Shown piece after piece: positions 26,956-36,952 of a DNA stretch of 57,235 nt. Numbering within the stretch: the stretch's first letter is position 1; every line of letters starts with the position of its first letter. A program made the position numbers and the translations under genes. Source of the stretch: a virus; the IMG/VR virus record IMGVR_UViG_3300029908_000034, positions 1-57,235 of that record. One strand, 5' to 3'. The notes under the pieces were generated by a model. That model saw only the letters and a list, made by a program, of their open reading frames with translations. It was not told the origin of the DNA and made no database searches.

Positions 26956-28404
26956 TTAACTATTTTCAGATAATACAAGTTTACCAGTCATTGATACATC
27001 TTCAATATGAAGACCAATCCTATCACGGGCAATCATTGTATAACCATCTTTTGCATTAGAAATCTGTCCACCCTTTAGAGGCCAAGGAGCACGTGTACCT
27101 ATAATATAACCATAGTGTAAAGAATCACGTTGTTTAACCATCCATAAGTTGTCAGCAGCTTCACCTGATAAATCCAGGATATAGAAAGTTGCAGACTCTT
27201 TAGGATAACCAGTTTTCTTAGAACGCATTGTATTAGTAATACGTGTATCTAAAGAAGGTAAATGTTTCAAAGTAATAGTACCACCATTGATAGTATAGTA
27301 CTTTGTAAACTGGAAGCCATAACCCATATCCATTCCTGAACCTGTAACAAACTTATCAGAATTCATGAAGAAGCCATTTGTAGCACGTTTAAATGCATCA
27401 TCAAATAGCATAAAGCCATACTCACCAGTTAACAGTACAACATTACGATTCTTAGAACTTACACGGCCAAAGAATACATCCATCAAAAACTCACGCAGAA
27501 GTTTCTCAGAGAAAGTATTATAAGACTCTACATGTCCCCAATCCAACTGTTGTTTAAAACCATAAGAGGTCCTAACTGCATAACCACTTTCTCCCCTAAT
27601 ATGAGAAGATCCACGGCTATAGAATAGAGAGTTTTCTTTTTCTTCATTAACTTCCTTCCAGAATTTTACTTCTGCACGTGAAATCCATTTAGAATCGGAA
27701 AGTTCAACTACCTGGTTAGTTTTAGGATCTACGATTGCAGAACTAACTGTTAATACACGATCTTCAACATAACCTGTAACTGTATGTTGCTTCCTGATCA
27801 TATCAGGCAAACTATTCATTAACTTGATATTACCCTCAAAATTTAATTGAGTTGCCTGAGATGCTTCCTCACCATATACACCAAACATACGTACATACTC
27901 TGTACCTGGTTGTAAATAGCTGGTAGGATAGAAATCATTAGCATTATCTGTAAGCAAATCTACTGTATAAACCCAGCCATTAGACTCTTTATAAGGAGCA
28001 ACTAACTGAGATACACGGATTAAGAGTTCCTTATCAGTAGTAATGGTCTCACCCTGAGAAAACCAATCCTGATCAAGTTTGATTTTAAATGAGGTCTTGT
28101 CAATACCTGGAGTAGTAGAGCTTTCTACATTCTCTACAACAACTGCAGGACGGGGAGTAATCTGTTGATCCCAGGTCCAGAAGTCAGTATTACCTTCCAG
28201 GAAACGTACTTTACCACGTCCTTCAGTTAATTCTAAAAGAGGATTAGACTGAATATTACGTGAGGCAAAAGCCATTGTAAGTACTTTGTTAAATTTTTCT
28301 GGAGACTCTTGCAGAAACATTTGCAAGTGGTTAGTATCCACCATACCAGATAGGCGCTTGCCTTCTGATACTACTAGTTTATTCGAGACATTTAAATTTG
28401 CCAT
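26956..28404 (-). CDS. Major capsid protein
   Basis: 482 aa. The opening MANLNVSNKLVVSEGKRLSG, then HLQMFLQESPEKFNKVLTMA and NIQSNPLLELTEGRGKVRFL, is the form I recognise for crAss-like capsid proteins (HK97 fold). Length fits the family. Codon use is richer in GC-ending codons than in the surrounding genes, as expected for the most expressed phage protein. It lies in the canonical order after portal and a scaffold-like gene, with a stem-loop after its stop. Confidence 0.85.
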   Translation of the reverse strand: MANLNVSNKLVVSEGKRLSGMVDTNHLQMFLQESPEKFNKVLTMAFASRNIQSNPLLELTEGRGKVRFLEGNTDFWTWDQQITPRPAVVVENVESSTTPGIDKTSFKIKLDQDWFSQGETITTDKELLIRVSQLVAPYKESNGWVYTVDLLTDNANDFYPTSYLQPGTEYVRMFGVYGEEASQATQLNFEGNIKLMNSLPDMIRKQHTVTGYVEDRVLTVSSAIVDPKTNQVVELSDSKWISRAEVKFWKEVNEEKENSLFYSRGSSHIRGESGYAVRTSYGFKQQLDWGHVESYNTFSEKLLREFLMDVFFGRVSSKNRNVVLLTGEYGFMLFDDAFKRATNGFFMNSDKFVTGSGMDMGYGFQFTKYYTINGGTITLKHLPSLDTRITNTMRSKKTGYPKESATFYILDLSGEAADNLWMVKQRDSLHYGYIIGTRAPWPLKGGQISNAKDGYTMIARDRIGLHIEDVSMTGKLVLSENS

Positions 28405-28459
28405 ATTGATATGAGTATATATTATATTTTAGAGTAATATATTAATTATTATTGGGAAC

Positions 28460-29710
28460 TTAATCAAGCCAGCTCCAGGCCTTTGTACTTGCTTTAACAT
28501 CTGGGGTTTTATCCTCATTGTCATCACCATTACTTCTAATCTTTACAGTAGCATTCTTAAGTTTCTCAGTAAGATTACTAACTGCAGCAGTCTTTGCAGA
28601 AGTTTTAACAGGATCAAGATTATATTTATTTTTCCTTAACCATATTTTTGCAAGGAAAGCTTCAAGATCATCATTTTCTTTCATCTCATCAGCCTGGTTC
28701 TGAGTTACTATAGAACCATTTTTAAGTTTTACACTTGGCTTAAATATATAATCTAAAAATTCTTTTTTCTGTTTTGGAGTAGTACCTATTGGTAAAGCAC
28801 CTTTAATAGATTCAGATTTAGTAACAAACTCATTAATCTCTGATACTATTTGTTTTCTATTTTCCTCAGCCTGTATTTTAGACTGTAGTGTATTCTCTTC
28901 TAGTTCCTGTTGCTTAGTAGCTTTAATAGTTTTCCACTGTTCAAGTGCACCATCAGCTTCTTCTTCAGCAAGACCTGCATCAATTAACTTTTCAATTTTT
29001 GCTGCTCTCTTATCTGGTTTTAGATAAGGCATTGTATTTTTATAAAAAGTATCTAATATCAATCTTTGATTAGCTTCATCTTTAGGATCAAGGCCATCAA
29101 TATCATCTGAATAAGATTCTACAAAGTCTGATACTTTACCACCATTCCTAATATGCTTTAGTAGGGCTTTACCTTCTTCTGGTAAAGATTCCGAGAAACT
29201 GTTAATTTCTTCTTCTACAGCGGTTTTGCGTTCTGCTTTTTCTAATTCAAAAAACTCTTCTTCTGTACCTTTAAAGTCCTTTGGAAGTTCATTGAATAAA
29301 CCTTTTTCTACATAAGCTTCAGCAATTAGTTTAAAAGGACTTTCTTCTAGATCGGAAGTATTGTCCCCACCATTAGTCCCTTTATCATCTGCTTTATTTT
29401 TAGTATTGGTCTTATCATTTTTATCTTTATTCTTAAGATAGAACTCTATTTCTTCTTCAGTCATATCATTACCTGACTGAGTTTTATCTTTAGGAGTTAC
29501 TTTTAATTTATTTTTATCCTTATCCTTATCTTCATTATCATCCTCTCCTGGTGTTGCACCCTTATTCTTATCTGCATCCTCATCAGTAGTTATATCTCTT
29601 TTTGATGGTTTACCTGATGTGTAAAAATCTTTTAGCATGTTCTCAGGAGCATCATCTAGTGAAGCATTTCCAAGGATATCAAAATCAAAGTTACTATTTT
29701 CTGTACTCAT
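28460..29710 (-). CDS. Scaffold-like acidic head-assembly protein
   Basis: 416 aa. The N-terminal 125 residues are extremely acidic and low-complexity (DEDADKNKGATPGEDDNEDK), followed by helical segments (SPFKLIAEAYVEKGLFNELP; EEEADGALEQWKTIKATKQQ). It ends NEDKTPDVKASTKAWSWLD. Acidic, helical and placed between portal and capsid genes, it fits a scaffolding protein. A prohead protease is the main alternative, but no catalytic motif is visible. It has its own promoter at 29720-29727. Confidence 0.65.
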   Translation of the reverse strand: MSTENSNFDFDILGNASLDDAPENMLKDFYTSGKPSKRDITTDEDADKNKGATPGEDDNEDKDKDKNKLKVTPKDKTQSGNDMTEEEIEFYLKNKDKNDKTNTKNKADDKGTNGGDNTSDLEESPFKLIAEAYVEKGLFNELPKDFKGTEEEFFELEKAERKTAVEEEINSFSESLPEEGKALLKHIRNGGKVSDFVESYSDDIDGLDPKDEANQRLILDTFYKNTMPYLKPDKRAAKIEKLIDAGLAEEEADGALEQWKTIKATKQQELEENTLQSKIQAEENRKQIVSEINEFVTKSESIKGALPIGTTPKQKKEFLDYIFKPSVKLKNGSIVTQNQADEMKENDDLEAFLAKIWLRKNKYNLDPVKTSAKTAAVSNLTEKLKNATVKIRSNGDDNEDKTPDVKASTKAWSWLD

Positions 29711-29719
29711 ATATTAATG

Positions 29720-29750
29720 CAAAGTTACGTAGTTATTTAATAATTAACAA
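29720..29750 (-). promoter_or_regulatory. Bacteroidota-type promoter for scaffold/capsid genes
   Basis: Minus strand TAACTTTG at 29720-29727 fits TAnnTTTG; TTG at 29748-29750 supplies the upstream box with 20 bases between. The start codon at 29710 is about ten bases downstream. Confidence 0.6.
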
Positions 29751-29798
29751 GTATTATTAGATTTAGTTTTTAGATAGTTTATTATCTATAGCTTAAAA

Positions 29799-32438
29799 TT
29801 ATTTAGGTTTTGGTTTCTTAGTTAATTGCTTCTTTTTTATGTTAATTTCTTGCTGTTGTAAATTAGCATTTTTATTAGCTATTTGTTTTTCAAGCTTAGT
29901 ATGAACTTTAGCATGTTCAAGTTGATCCTTGGCTATCTTATTCTTAGAATCAATTTCTTGTTGCTTAAGGTCCACCTTTCTTTTCTCCAGGTTTAATTTT
30001 TGAGTAGATTCCCTATCTTTAATATCTAACTCTTTATTCTTAGTATCTACTTCAAATTGATGTTGGACTTTATCCAATGCAAGATTCTCCTGGTCAAGTA
30101 AATCTGGAACAGCAGCAGGATCATTTTTTGCTGCCATACCCAAAGCTCTAATCTCTGCAACATAGATATCTTTTTGTCTATCAAGCTCTTTATTAACATT
30201 TTCATTTTCAACTGTATTCTCATATTGTTGTTGTTGCTGATCAAGTTTCTGTTGTTCAAGAGCAAGCTGTTGTTGCTTATAAGCTTCTTCACTTTGTTTA
30301 ATAATATCTAGTTTCTCTCTGATTTCAGCAATAGAATCTGTAGTAAGCATATCTCCAACTTCTGAAATAGATGTACCAGATTGAATTGCAAGTTTTGCAA
30401 GTTCTTCCAAAGTAGCAAGCATTTTCTGATCCTTAGCAGAATCTGTACAATAAACATTAAGATCAGCCCAATTAAGAGCTTTTCCATCTATTTTAATAAA
30501 GGCAGTTGATAAGTCATCCAGGAAGTAACTTGTTGTTAAACCATCAGCATAACATACCTTAGCCTCTTCAAGAAGATTAGCTAATACTCTTGTTTTAACA
30601 TTATTATGGATTCTAAAAGCATCTTCAGTCTGTGCATAAGATTGTTGAAGAGCTATATTATTAGCGGTAGCTGTTTCTCCAGGTGTTGTCTTTGCCATTC
30701 TTTGAGCATTAACACCTGCCATCATAAAACATTTATTTTCAAGATACTCAAGCATTTGTATCTTCTGTTCTATAGCATTACCAAGAGTTGCATCAATAGA
30801 ATTAAACTGATTAAACTTACCAGTTGTTCCTTCAGCACTCTCATCAATAAGTACTACACCCATATTCTTTGCATACCAAAGCCACTTATCAGTATTCCAT
30901 CCCTTTTTAGATGGTATCTGATTAATTGACATTAATAGCAATTTACCCATTTCCTTATTAAAATCACATTCTAACTTATGCATTATGATGTTATAATACA
31001 TCTGCATAGGTTTCATCTCATCAAGTATAGAAGTGGGAAGTGCATTTCTATTATTATATATTGTTCCAGTATATCCTAACCTAGCACCAAAAACCTTATT
31101 TGGACTACGATACTGGTTTGTTTTAGGTTTAACATTTATAGTTATTGCTCTTCCTATTCTAGTTCCTTCCCATGCCTGATTAATCCAGAAGTATTCTACT
31201 GACCATCCAGCATCTTTCATCTGTTGATCTAATTTAAATTCACCATCCAGAAATGTTTTTTGTGGTTGCTGATCTTCATCAAAATAAGTTAATTCACACA
31301 TTTTAAGTTTACCCATCCATTCAGCATGTGTAACTAATATATGTCTTAAACTATTTATAAAAGCATTTCCAGTTCCTACTCCAATACCTGACTGATAAAA
31401 ATCATAAGTAAGTTGATCTGGAGATAAAGGATATTTATCTACATCAGATTCTCTCATTGAATAAAAATCTGTATTAGTTGCCCATGAGTTTCCTGTATCA
31501 ATAGAATATACTCCTGTAGCTGCTCCTTTAACATTATTCTCACCACTTACATTAAAAGTTGTAATACTTTCAACTTGATCAGTACTTAAAAATCTTGAAT
31601 ACCTATCTATGATTTGAGATGGAGCCATATATTCTCCACGGGTTACCCATTCACATTGATCAAGATAATCTACATCATAAGATTTATCATATACTACATT
31701 AAGAGGATTTACTGTTTCACAAACTGGTTGTCCATTAAGAGTTCCTGTCCAATATATTTCTTGTGCTACTATAGTTGCATCTTTCCATCCCTTTTGGAAC
31801 TTCTCCCTTAATTGTAATTCTTTCATTAACTTATTAAGTATAGAATTAGATGCTTTTTCTACAGTAGTAGAATACTTCCTTTTCATATACTCTTCAATTT
31901 CAGGAGGTGCCATTTGCTGGCCTTGTGGCGTATTAATATCTACACCCTGTTCTTTAAGTTCCTGAGTTATCTGATCTTTTACATAACTCTGTAAAAGTTC
32001 TGCTTTAGTTCTTAGAAATTCATTTGTTGCCTGTTCATCTTCTGCTTTACATCTAAAGTTAAATGGTCTATTTACTTCTTCACCCCAAATAGTTTTAAGT
32101 GGTAAAGTACATATAGCATAGTGTCTTAATTCTCCTGGAGTCTCACCATAATCTTCTGATTCAATGGGTTTTATAGCATATCTATAATCTTCAAAATTAA
32201 ATTCTCCATTAACAAGTTTATAATTTTGCTGCATAAACTTTCTTCTTGGAGCTCCTAAAAGCCACATATTTTGGAAAAAATCCATATTAGCTTCCATCCA
32301 ATCTGTAGGTTTCTTACCATTCCCCCATTTCTCAGACCAACTAACAGTCTGTTGAGGTATAGATGTTGGATTAGTACTATAGTATTTATTTGAATATGAA
32401 GGAGTTAGCCTACCTGATATATTAAAACTTCCTGGCAT
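29799..32438 (-). CDS. Portal protein
   Basis: 879 aa, a usual size for crAss-like portals. Features are an N-terminal WMEANMDFFQNMWLLGAPRR, a central strand-rich part with YWTGTLNGQPVCETVNPLNV (typical of portal stems, about residue 230), and NAQRMAKTTPGETATANNIA near 630. The last 170 residues form a Gln/Lys-rich coiled coil (EAYKQQQLALEQQKLDQQQQ), consistent with a barrel reaching into the capsid. It lies between terminase and scaffold-like genes. Confidence 0.85.
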   Translation of the reverse strand: MPGSFNISGRLTPSYSNKYYSTNPTSIPQQTVSWSEKWGNGKKPTDWMEANMDFFQNMWLLGAPRRKFMQQNYKLVNGEFNFEDYRYAIKPIESEDYGETPGELRHYAICTLPLKTIWGEEVNRPFNFRCKAEDEQATNEFLRTKAELLQSYVKDQITQELKEQGVDINTPQGQQMAPPEIEEYMKRKYSTTVEKASNSILNKLMKELQLREKFQKGWKDATIVAQEIYWTGTLNGQPVCETVNPLNVVYDKSYDVDYLDQCEWVTRGEYMAPSQIIDRYSRFLSTDQVESITTFNVSGENNVKGAATGVYSIDTGNSWATNTDFYSMRESDVDKYPLSPDQLTYDFYQSGIGVGTGNAFINSLRHILVTHAEWMGKLKMCELTYFDEDQQPQKTFLDGEFKLDQQMKDAGWSVEYFWINQAWEGTRIGRAITINVKPKTNQYRSPNKVFGARLGYTGTIYNNRNALPTSILDEMKPMQMYYNIIMHKLECDFNKEMGKLLLMSINQIPSKKGWNTDKWLWYAKNMGVVLIDESAEGTTGKFNQFNSIDATLGNAIEQKIQMLEYLENKCFMMAGVNAQRMAKTTPGETATANNIALQQSYAQTEDAFRIHNNVKTRVLANLLEEAKVCYADGLTTSYFLDDLSTAFIKIDGKALNWADLNVYCTDSAKDQKMLATLEELAKLAIQSGTSISEVGDMLTTDSIAEIREKLDIIKQSEEAYKQQQLALEQQKLDQQQQQYENTVENENVNKELDRQKDIYVAEIRALGMAAKNDPAAVPDLLDQENLALDKVQHQFEVDTKNKELDIKDRESTQKLNLEKRKVDLKQQEIDSKNKIAKDQLEHAKVHTKLEKQIANKNANLQQQEINIKKKQLTKKPKPK

Positions 32439-32468
32439 AATATATTTTTATATAAACCGAATATCTTG

Positions 32469-32476
32469 CAAAGATA
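32469..32476 (-). promoter_or_regulatory. Promoter -7 box before portal gene
   Basis: Minus strand TATCTTTG at 32469-32476, about 30 bases before the portal start. No clear upstream TTTG is present at the usual distance, so strength is uncertain. Confidence 0.5.
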
Positions 32477-32513
32477 AGGATTATTAATTAATTATTATAA
32501 TTTATTTTTAAAA

Positions 32514-34604
32514 CTATTGTATTCTTCGTTTTTTATAGAATCTACTAGTATCTGCTAGAACTGCATAAGCAGATTGTGTATCTTCTTTCTTAATTACTTC
32601 TCTTTTCTGAGTTGCTTCTTCATATAATAAACAAGCTCTAAATGCAGTTATTCTATCAAAGTTATCTTTATCATTATATTCTATAAGCTCTTTTATAAGT
32701 CCTTTATCCTTAATTCTTTCTAGTCCTAATCTCTTTCTTATTACATCTCCTGTCTCTTCATCAATCTCCAGTCCTATTTTTTCAAGTAGATATTTTTTAA
32801 TAAGTTCATCTCCATGAATATCTGTTTCTGGTGTAGGATGAAAGCCTTTTTCCCTCTTTACAACTGAATTTGGATTTAATCCTTTAATCTCATCCATCTG
32901 ATCCTGAAGCAATCCCCATGAATCTTTATACTTAAAATGGTTTATAATTCCTATATTAGAATTTTCTACCAGGGCCTTACCATTATATAACTTTAATGCT
33001 AATCTTGTCTCTTCATAAAAATCATCTATTATCTCAGGCCTTCCTATAATAGAACAAACTATTTCTCTTTTAGTAAATTCAGCTAATACTCCAGAATCCT
33101 TTTTATAGATATAGGATACAAATACTGAATCTGAGGTTGGAGCTATATTCTGATCTACTGAATCTACTCCACCTATATATAAGTTATATGTAGCATCTGG
33201 AACAGGAGGTTCATATATCCAGGTACATCCTTCTAATCCTATGACATTCTTTACTGGATATTCTTCATAGGGTTTTGAATCTGGTTTCATCTGTATCTTA
33301 ACATTACCAGATTCATCTTCATGAAGTTTTACTGCATATCCATAATTTGTTAATTCATCTACTGTCTCAAGTCTTGATAAATGTTCCTTTAATTCTTCTA
33401 CAGGAAATTTAGCTATACCCCTTGACATAAAACATTCAGAAGGAGTAAATGGGTGTTGAGATATATATGTTACATAATCTCTTGTAGACTTTTGTCTTTC
33501 TTTTTCCCTATTAATTAATTCTACATAGATAGCAGATATAATATCTGAATTACCATCTTCATCTATATAAGGTTCATAATATACAAACTCTGGTATAAAA
33601 TACCCACATCTATGGTTTACCTTACCTGGTTCCCATATATTAATAACCGAATGAAAACTATATAATTCTGGCTTATTAAAATATGTTTCAAGATCTTTAG
33701 AATCTTTTAACTCTCCTACTGAACCCTGACATACAAATGTCCCAGTATATATATTACCTGCTTTCATTGCAGGTAAAACAAAGTTTGCTGTAGCTTTAAG
33801 ATTTGGAGCAATACCTGGTTCCTCATAAAAGAAATAGGTTATAGCACCACCTACACCCTTAGTTGCATTATCTTTGAAGCATACCCTATATACTTCTGAT
33901 AGATATCCTAGTTCTATTTTTTTACCTTCAGATATTTCTATGAAGGCTGCTTTAGTGTGATCATCAGTATCAGGAGCCCTATTTTTATAAAAGTCTGTAT
34001 GTGCATTTAACCAGTTAAAATAATACTTCATCATATTCCAGGTCTTTAATCCCTGTGCCTCAATGAAGCTTCCTATATAATTTATTGATGATGGTACAAA
34101 GTAGAAGTTATATGTTAAAGGAACTGCATTTATAAATGAACTACCAAACTGTCTTTTCTTTACTCCACAAAAATGTTCTCTATCAGTTATAGTTTCTTTT
34201 AATTCTTTAAACCATGCAGCCTGACCATCTATGAACTTAGGAAAGGTATGCATTCCTCTAAGTTTATCATAAATAGGACAATAATTAAGATATAGATAAT
34301 TTAATCCTGTTATCCATTGACCATCATCTAGTATTAATCCATTATGAATTCTAAACTCTTCAAGATCCCAAAATTGAGTATACTGAATAGTTCCTTCAAC
34401 ATAAGGACAATAAGTTCCTATACCTGTTGATCTTTGTGTTTCTAAAAAATAGTTAGCCGCTGGAGAGAATCTTTTAGTATCCTTCCAGGGCTTTCCATTA
34501 TTTCCATTATATTTATAACAACCTTCAGGACTTAGAAGATGAGCATACTCTTTCTTAAGTTCTTCTATTCTTTCAGGTATAAACTCTATTTGCTTTATAG
34601 CCAT
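32514..34604 (-). CDS. terL: Terminase large subunit
   Basis: 696 aa. The ATPase part carries a Walker-A-like segment, VKKRQFGSSF, at about 148-157, and a Walker-B-like ITYFFYEEPG at about 255-264. The C-terminal nuclease begins with YIGGVDSVDQN around residue 475, where the first Asp is a candidate metal ligand, followed by ALVENSNIGIINHF. Order and length match crAss-like TerL. It translocates DNA through the portal encoded just downstream. It ends TAG-TTT-TAA; its ATG overlaps the preceding stop. Confidence 0.85.
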   Translation of the reverse strand: MAIKQIEFIPERIEELKKEYAHLLSPEGCYKYNGNNGKPWKDTKRFSPAANYFLETQRSTGIGTYCPYVEGTIQYTQFWDLEEFRIHNGLILDDGQWITGLNYLYLNYCPIYDKLRGMHTFPKFIDGQAAWFKELKETITDREHFCGVKKRQFGSSFINAVPLTYNFYFVPSSINYIGSFIEAQGLKTWNMMKYYFNWLNAHTDFYKNRAPDTDDHTKAAFIEISEGKKIELGYLSEVYRVCFKDNATKGVGGAITYFFYEEPGIAPNLKATANFVLPAMKAGNIYTGTFVCQGSVGELKDSKDLETYFNKPELYSFHSVINIWEPGKVNHRCGYFIPEFVYYEPYIDEDGNSDIISAIYVELINREKERQKSTRDYVTYISQHPFTPSECFMSRGIAKFPVEELKEHLSRLETVDELTNYGYAVKLHEDESGNVKIQMKPDSKPYEEYPVKNVIGLEGCTWIYEPPVPDATYNLYIGGVDSVDQNIAPTSDSVFVSYIYKKDSGVLAEFTKREIVCSIIGRPEIIDDFYEETRLALKLYNGKALVENSNIGIINHFKYKDSWGLLQDQMDEIKGLNPNSVVKREKGFHPTPETDIHGDELIKKYLLEKIGLEIDEETGDVIRKRLGLERIKDKGLIKELIEYNDKDNFDRITAFRACLLYEEATQKREVIKKEDTQSAYAVLADTSRFYKKRRIQ

Positions 34605-34933
34605 TAGTTAATAATATATAAATCTGGCTTTTTATATTCTTCTAAAATATAAGGACTATGAGAACTATGAGGATCAAGGATATTACTATTGCAAGTAATA
34701 ATAGGAGGACTTACAAACTGATGTCCAAATGGATTAATATTAAATGGAGGATAAATATAATTAGGATAGTATACTGGTATTTCTAGATTAATACTATCTA
34801 TATAGTAATCTTCATAATAACCCAGATCTGAATCTGCTGGAAGTAATTTTTTAAGAGTAATAATAAGATCTTTAATCTTTACCCTATTCTCTATTTTAAT
34901 AGTCTTAAAATCTGTATCTATTGTTAATTTCAT
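34604..34933 (-). CDS. Hypothetical protein upstream of terminase
   Basis: 109 aa. A short strand-helix start (MKLTIDTDFKTIKIENRVKI, then KDLIITLKKLLPADSDLGYY) is followed by a Pro/Tyr/Asn-rich low-complexity tail. It overlaps the terminase ATG and sits two bases from the next gene. Role unknown; it may be a packaging accessory. Confidence 0.5.
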   Translation of the reverse strand: MKLTIDTDFKTIKIENRVKIKDLIITLKKLLPADSDLGYYEDYYIDSINLEIPVYYPNYIYPPFNINPFGHQFVSPPIITCNSNILDPHSSHSPYILEEYKKPDLYIIN

Positions 34934-34935
34934 AA

Positions 34936-35448
34936 TTAGTTTTTAGTTTTAGGTATTTCTCTTGAACCAACTTTTGTTGATCCTCTTTTAATTCCTTTCT
35001 TTGATATCTCTTTTTCTACTGCATCTTTTAATCCATCATAGTTTGCCACTGTTTCTTTAACTTGTTTTAAAACAGCTAGTATATCTTTGGTAGATGAATC
35101 TGGATGTTTTAATACATCTCCTAAATGGTAAATGGCTTCTCTTGCACATTCCATTAAATACATTGTAGGAGTTCTTCTTAGTTCCTTGTATTTAATAATA
35201 GCATCTTCTATAGCTTTATCTGGTTTCCAGTTAGAATTAAATATATTAGCTATAATAGTTTTAATCTTCTCATCCTCTTTATAATCTGCATAAGGTGATT
35301 TGAAGTCAGTTGTAAAATATATATACTGAAATTCTTTATAAGCTTGTTCCTTATTAGGAGACTTATCTCTATCATATATAGTAGCAAATTCATTTACTAC
35401 TATTATATCTGGATCTAAAACTAAACTTCCATTACTAAAATTAAACAT
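34936..35448 (-). CDS. Conserved-type packaging-region protein
   Basis: 170 aa, mostly helical: FQYIYFTTDFKSPYADYKED, AIIKYKELRRTPTMYLMECA, HLGDVLKHPDSSTKDILAVL. The basic tail reads KKGIKRGSTKVGSREIPK. Position directly upstream of TerL suggests it might do the work of a small terminase subunit. I have no motif proof. Confidence 0.45.
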   Translation of the reverse strand: MFNFSNGSLVLDPDIIVVNEFATIYDRDKSPNKEQAYKEFQYIYFTTDFKSPYADYKEDEKIKTIIANIFNSNWKPDKAIEDAIIKYKELRRTPTMYLMECAREAIYHLGDVLKHPDSSTKDILAVLKQVKETVANYDGLKDAVEKEISKKGIKRGSTKVGSREIPKTKN

Positions 35449-36048
35449 TTATAATTCTAAATTTATTTGTATCTGTTTTATTTTATTTAAAAATTGTTCA
35501 TAACCAAAATTACTCTTCATAAAATTACATATTCTACAACAAGGTAGACAATTAAAATATTCATAACCTATGTTATTATCTTTTCTATCTATACCATTAT
35601 AAATATATTTAGAATATTCTTCTCTTTCTTTATATATACTAGTTAGTTTGGATATTTGTTTTGGTAACTCATTACAATAATAACATCTAGAAGATGTTAA
35701 AAATTTAAATTCTTCTAAAGATAATTTAAAAGTTAAATCTCTTTGTAATGCTCCTCTATTATAAGTATAATATAATAAGTTAAGACCAACTTCTCCTATA
35801 TCACTTTTAGAATGCTTTAATGAACAACAACATGTATCATATTTTAACTTATTTCTTATATAATTTCCTTTTAAAGATCTTACTACTCCACAATCACACT
35901 TACATTTCCAAATTACTTCTCTTGTACTTTTATATTTAGAATCTAAATCTCTTTCTAATATTACATATGGTCCAAATCTTTTACCTACTAAATTATATAT
36001 AGGTTTAGATCTTTTTATTTTTTTAGGTTTATTATATTTATTTTTCAT
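35449..36048 (-). CDS. HNH-like homing endonuclease
   Basis: 199 aa. The N-terminal zinc-finger-like part reads KCKCDCGVV ... YDTCCCS. The C-terminal part has CYYCNELP near residue 120, then NGIDRKDNNIGYEYFNCLPC and CRICNFMKSN. This C-x2-C ... DRxDN-x-GY ... C-x2-C pattern is the zinc-stabilised HNH of free homing enzymes. It is wedged between packaging-region genes, one base from the next, and is likely mobile. Confidence 0.75.
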   Translation of the reverse strand: MKNKYNKPKKIKRSKPIYNLVGKRFGPYVILERDLDSKYKSTREVIWKCKCDCGVVRSLKGNYIRNKLKYDTCCCSLKHSKSDIGEVGLNLLYYTYNRGALQRDLTFKLSLEEFKFLTSSRCYYCNELPKQISKLTSIYKEREEYSKYIYNGIDRKDNNIGYEYFNCLPCCRICNFMKSNFGYEQFLNKIKQIQINLEL

Positions 36049-36063
36049 TAGAAAATTGAAACA

Positions 36064-36306
36064 TTAGTCTAAGATTGACATTTTTTGATCAAACCAAATA
36101 TTATAACTTGGATTATATATTTGTACTGGTGTTATCTTTACTTCATTAATATTAGATGCATTTAATTTAATATGTTCTAATACATATTCCAGATCATTAT
36201 TACTAAAGGTATAGTTATTGGTATTTATTTTTCTATGTACTATAGTCTTTTCTTCATTAAAGATTATTGGGTACCTGGTTGATTTGAGTGTTATTAGTAC
36301 TGTCAT
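36064..36306 (-). CDS. Hypothetical small protein
   Basis: 80 aa: TVLITLKSTRYPIIFNEEKT, then a helix (SNNDLEYVLEHIKLNASNIN) and a short strand end. Compact mixed alpha/beta, no signal or membrane segment. It may be transcribed with the packaging genes. Function unknown. Confidence 0.45.
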   Translation of the reverse strand: MTVLITLKSTRYPIIFNEEKTIVHRKINTNNYTFSNNDLEYVLEHIKLNASNINEVKITPVQIYNPSYNIWFDQKMSILD

Positions 36307-36318
36307 TTGATTGTTTTA

Positions 36319-36621
36319 TTAATTTAAAAATTTTAATTTTACTTTTTGCCATTTTCCAAGTGGACATTCTTCATCTGGTACTCTTGTTTTTAATTCTAGT
36401 ACACATGTACAAATAGTGCAGTAGGCTTGTTTATTAGTTCCTATATATTTGTTAAGACTATTATAAGGACAATCTTTACAAATACTTAATCTTTCTTTAG
36501 ATAATTCTTCTATATGCTTATTAGTGAAAATAAAATAATAGATAGATATAAGTATACTAGGAAGATTGAATATTCCCAACCTTATTCTTTTTGCGATCAG
36601 CTTTAATTCTTCTTTCTTCAT
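36319..36621 (-). CDS. Zinc-ribbon small protein
   Basis: 100 aa. After a hydrophobic stretch (IFNLPSILISIYYFIFTN) come four paired cysteines: CKDCPYNS, CTICTC and PDEECPLGKW. This is a known arrangement of small phage zinc-ribbon proteins. It overlaps the preceding gene by 65 nt if the first ATG is used. Function unknown; nucleic-acid or protein binding is possible. Confidence 0.55.
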   Translation of the reverse strand: MKKEELKLIAKRIRLGIFNLPSILISIYYFIFTNKHIEELSKERLSICKDCPYNSLNKYIGTNKQAYCTICTCVLELKTRVPDEECPLGKWQKVKLKFLN

Positions 36622-36952
36622 TTATCTTCTCTATATTTATATCTATCCTTTTAATATATTCTTTTATTTCTTCTATTTTAGAACTATTCCAAATTGTTTT
36701 ATTTTTAAATACTTCTGGTCTATTAATAAGCTTATCAAGTATAGATTCTAATTTGTATTTATAATTTATATATTTTTTTCTTGTTACTGTTATAGTTCCT
36801 AATTCTTCAAGGTAAATCCTATAATGTTTAAGAGTTTCCATTTCATCTATTATAATTTTATAATGGTCTCTTACAATCTTTTCTCCTTCTTCTACTGTAA
36901 TTCCATATTTACTATTAAACTGAGGAATGAAGTCTACTAGTTGTTTTAACAT
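36557..36952 (-). CDS. Helical hypothetical protein
   Basis: 131 aa, strongly charged and helical (LVDFIPQFNSKYGITVEEGE; IKEYIKRIDINIEKINEERR). The C-terminus is basic. Stop is TAG. The plus-strand frame here is a shadow. It overlaps the zinc-ribbon gene and the start of 36952-37230. No function visible. Confidence 0.45.
   Translation of the reverse strand: MLKQLVDFIPQFNSKYGITVEEGEKIVRDHYKIIIDEMETLKHYRIYLEELGTITVTRKKYINYKYKLESILDKLINRPEVFKNKTIWNSSKIEEIKEYIKRIDINIEKINEERRIKADRKKNKVGNIQSS

Noticed and set aside
30606-31811. Plus-strand frames of 107 and 65 aa inside the portal gene
   Set aside because: Low-complexity Ile/Phe/Ser shadows of the portal coding strand with no matching context.
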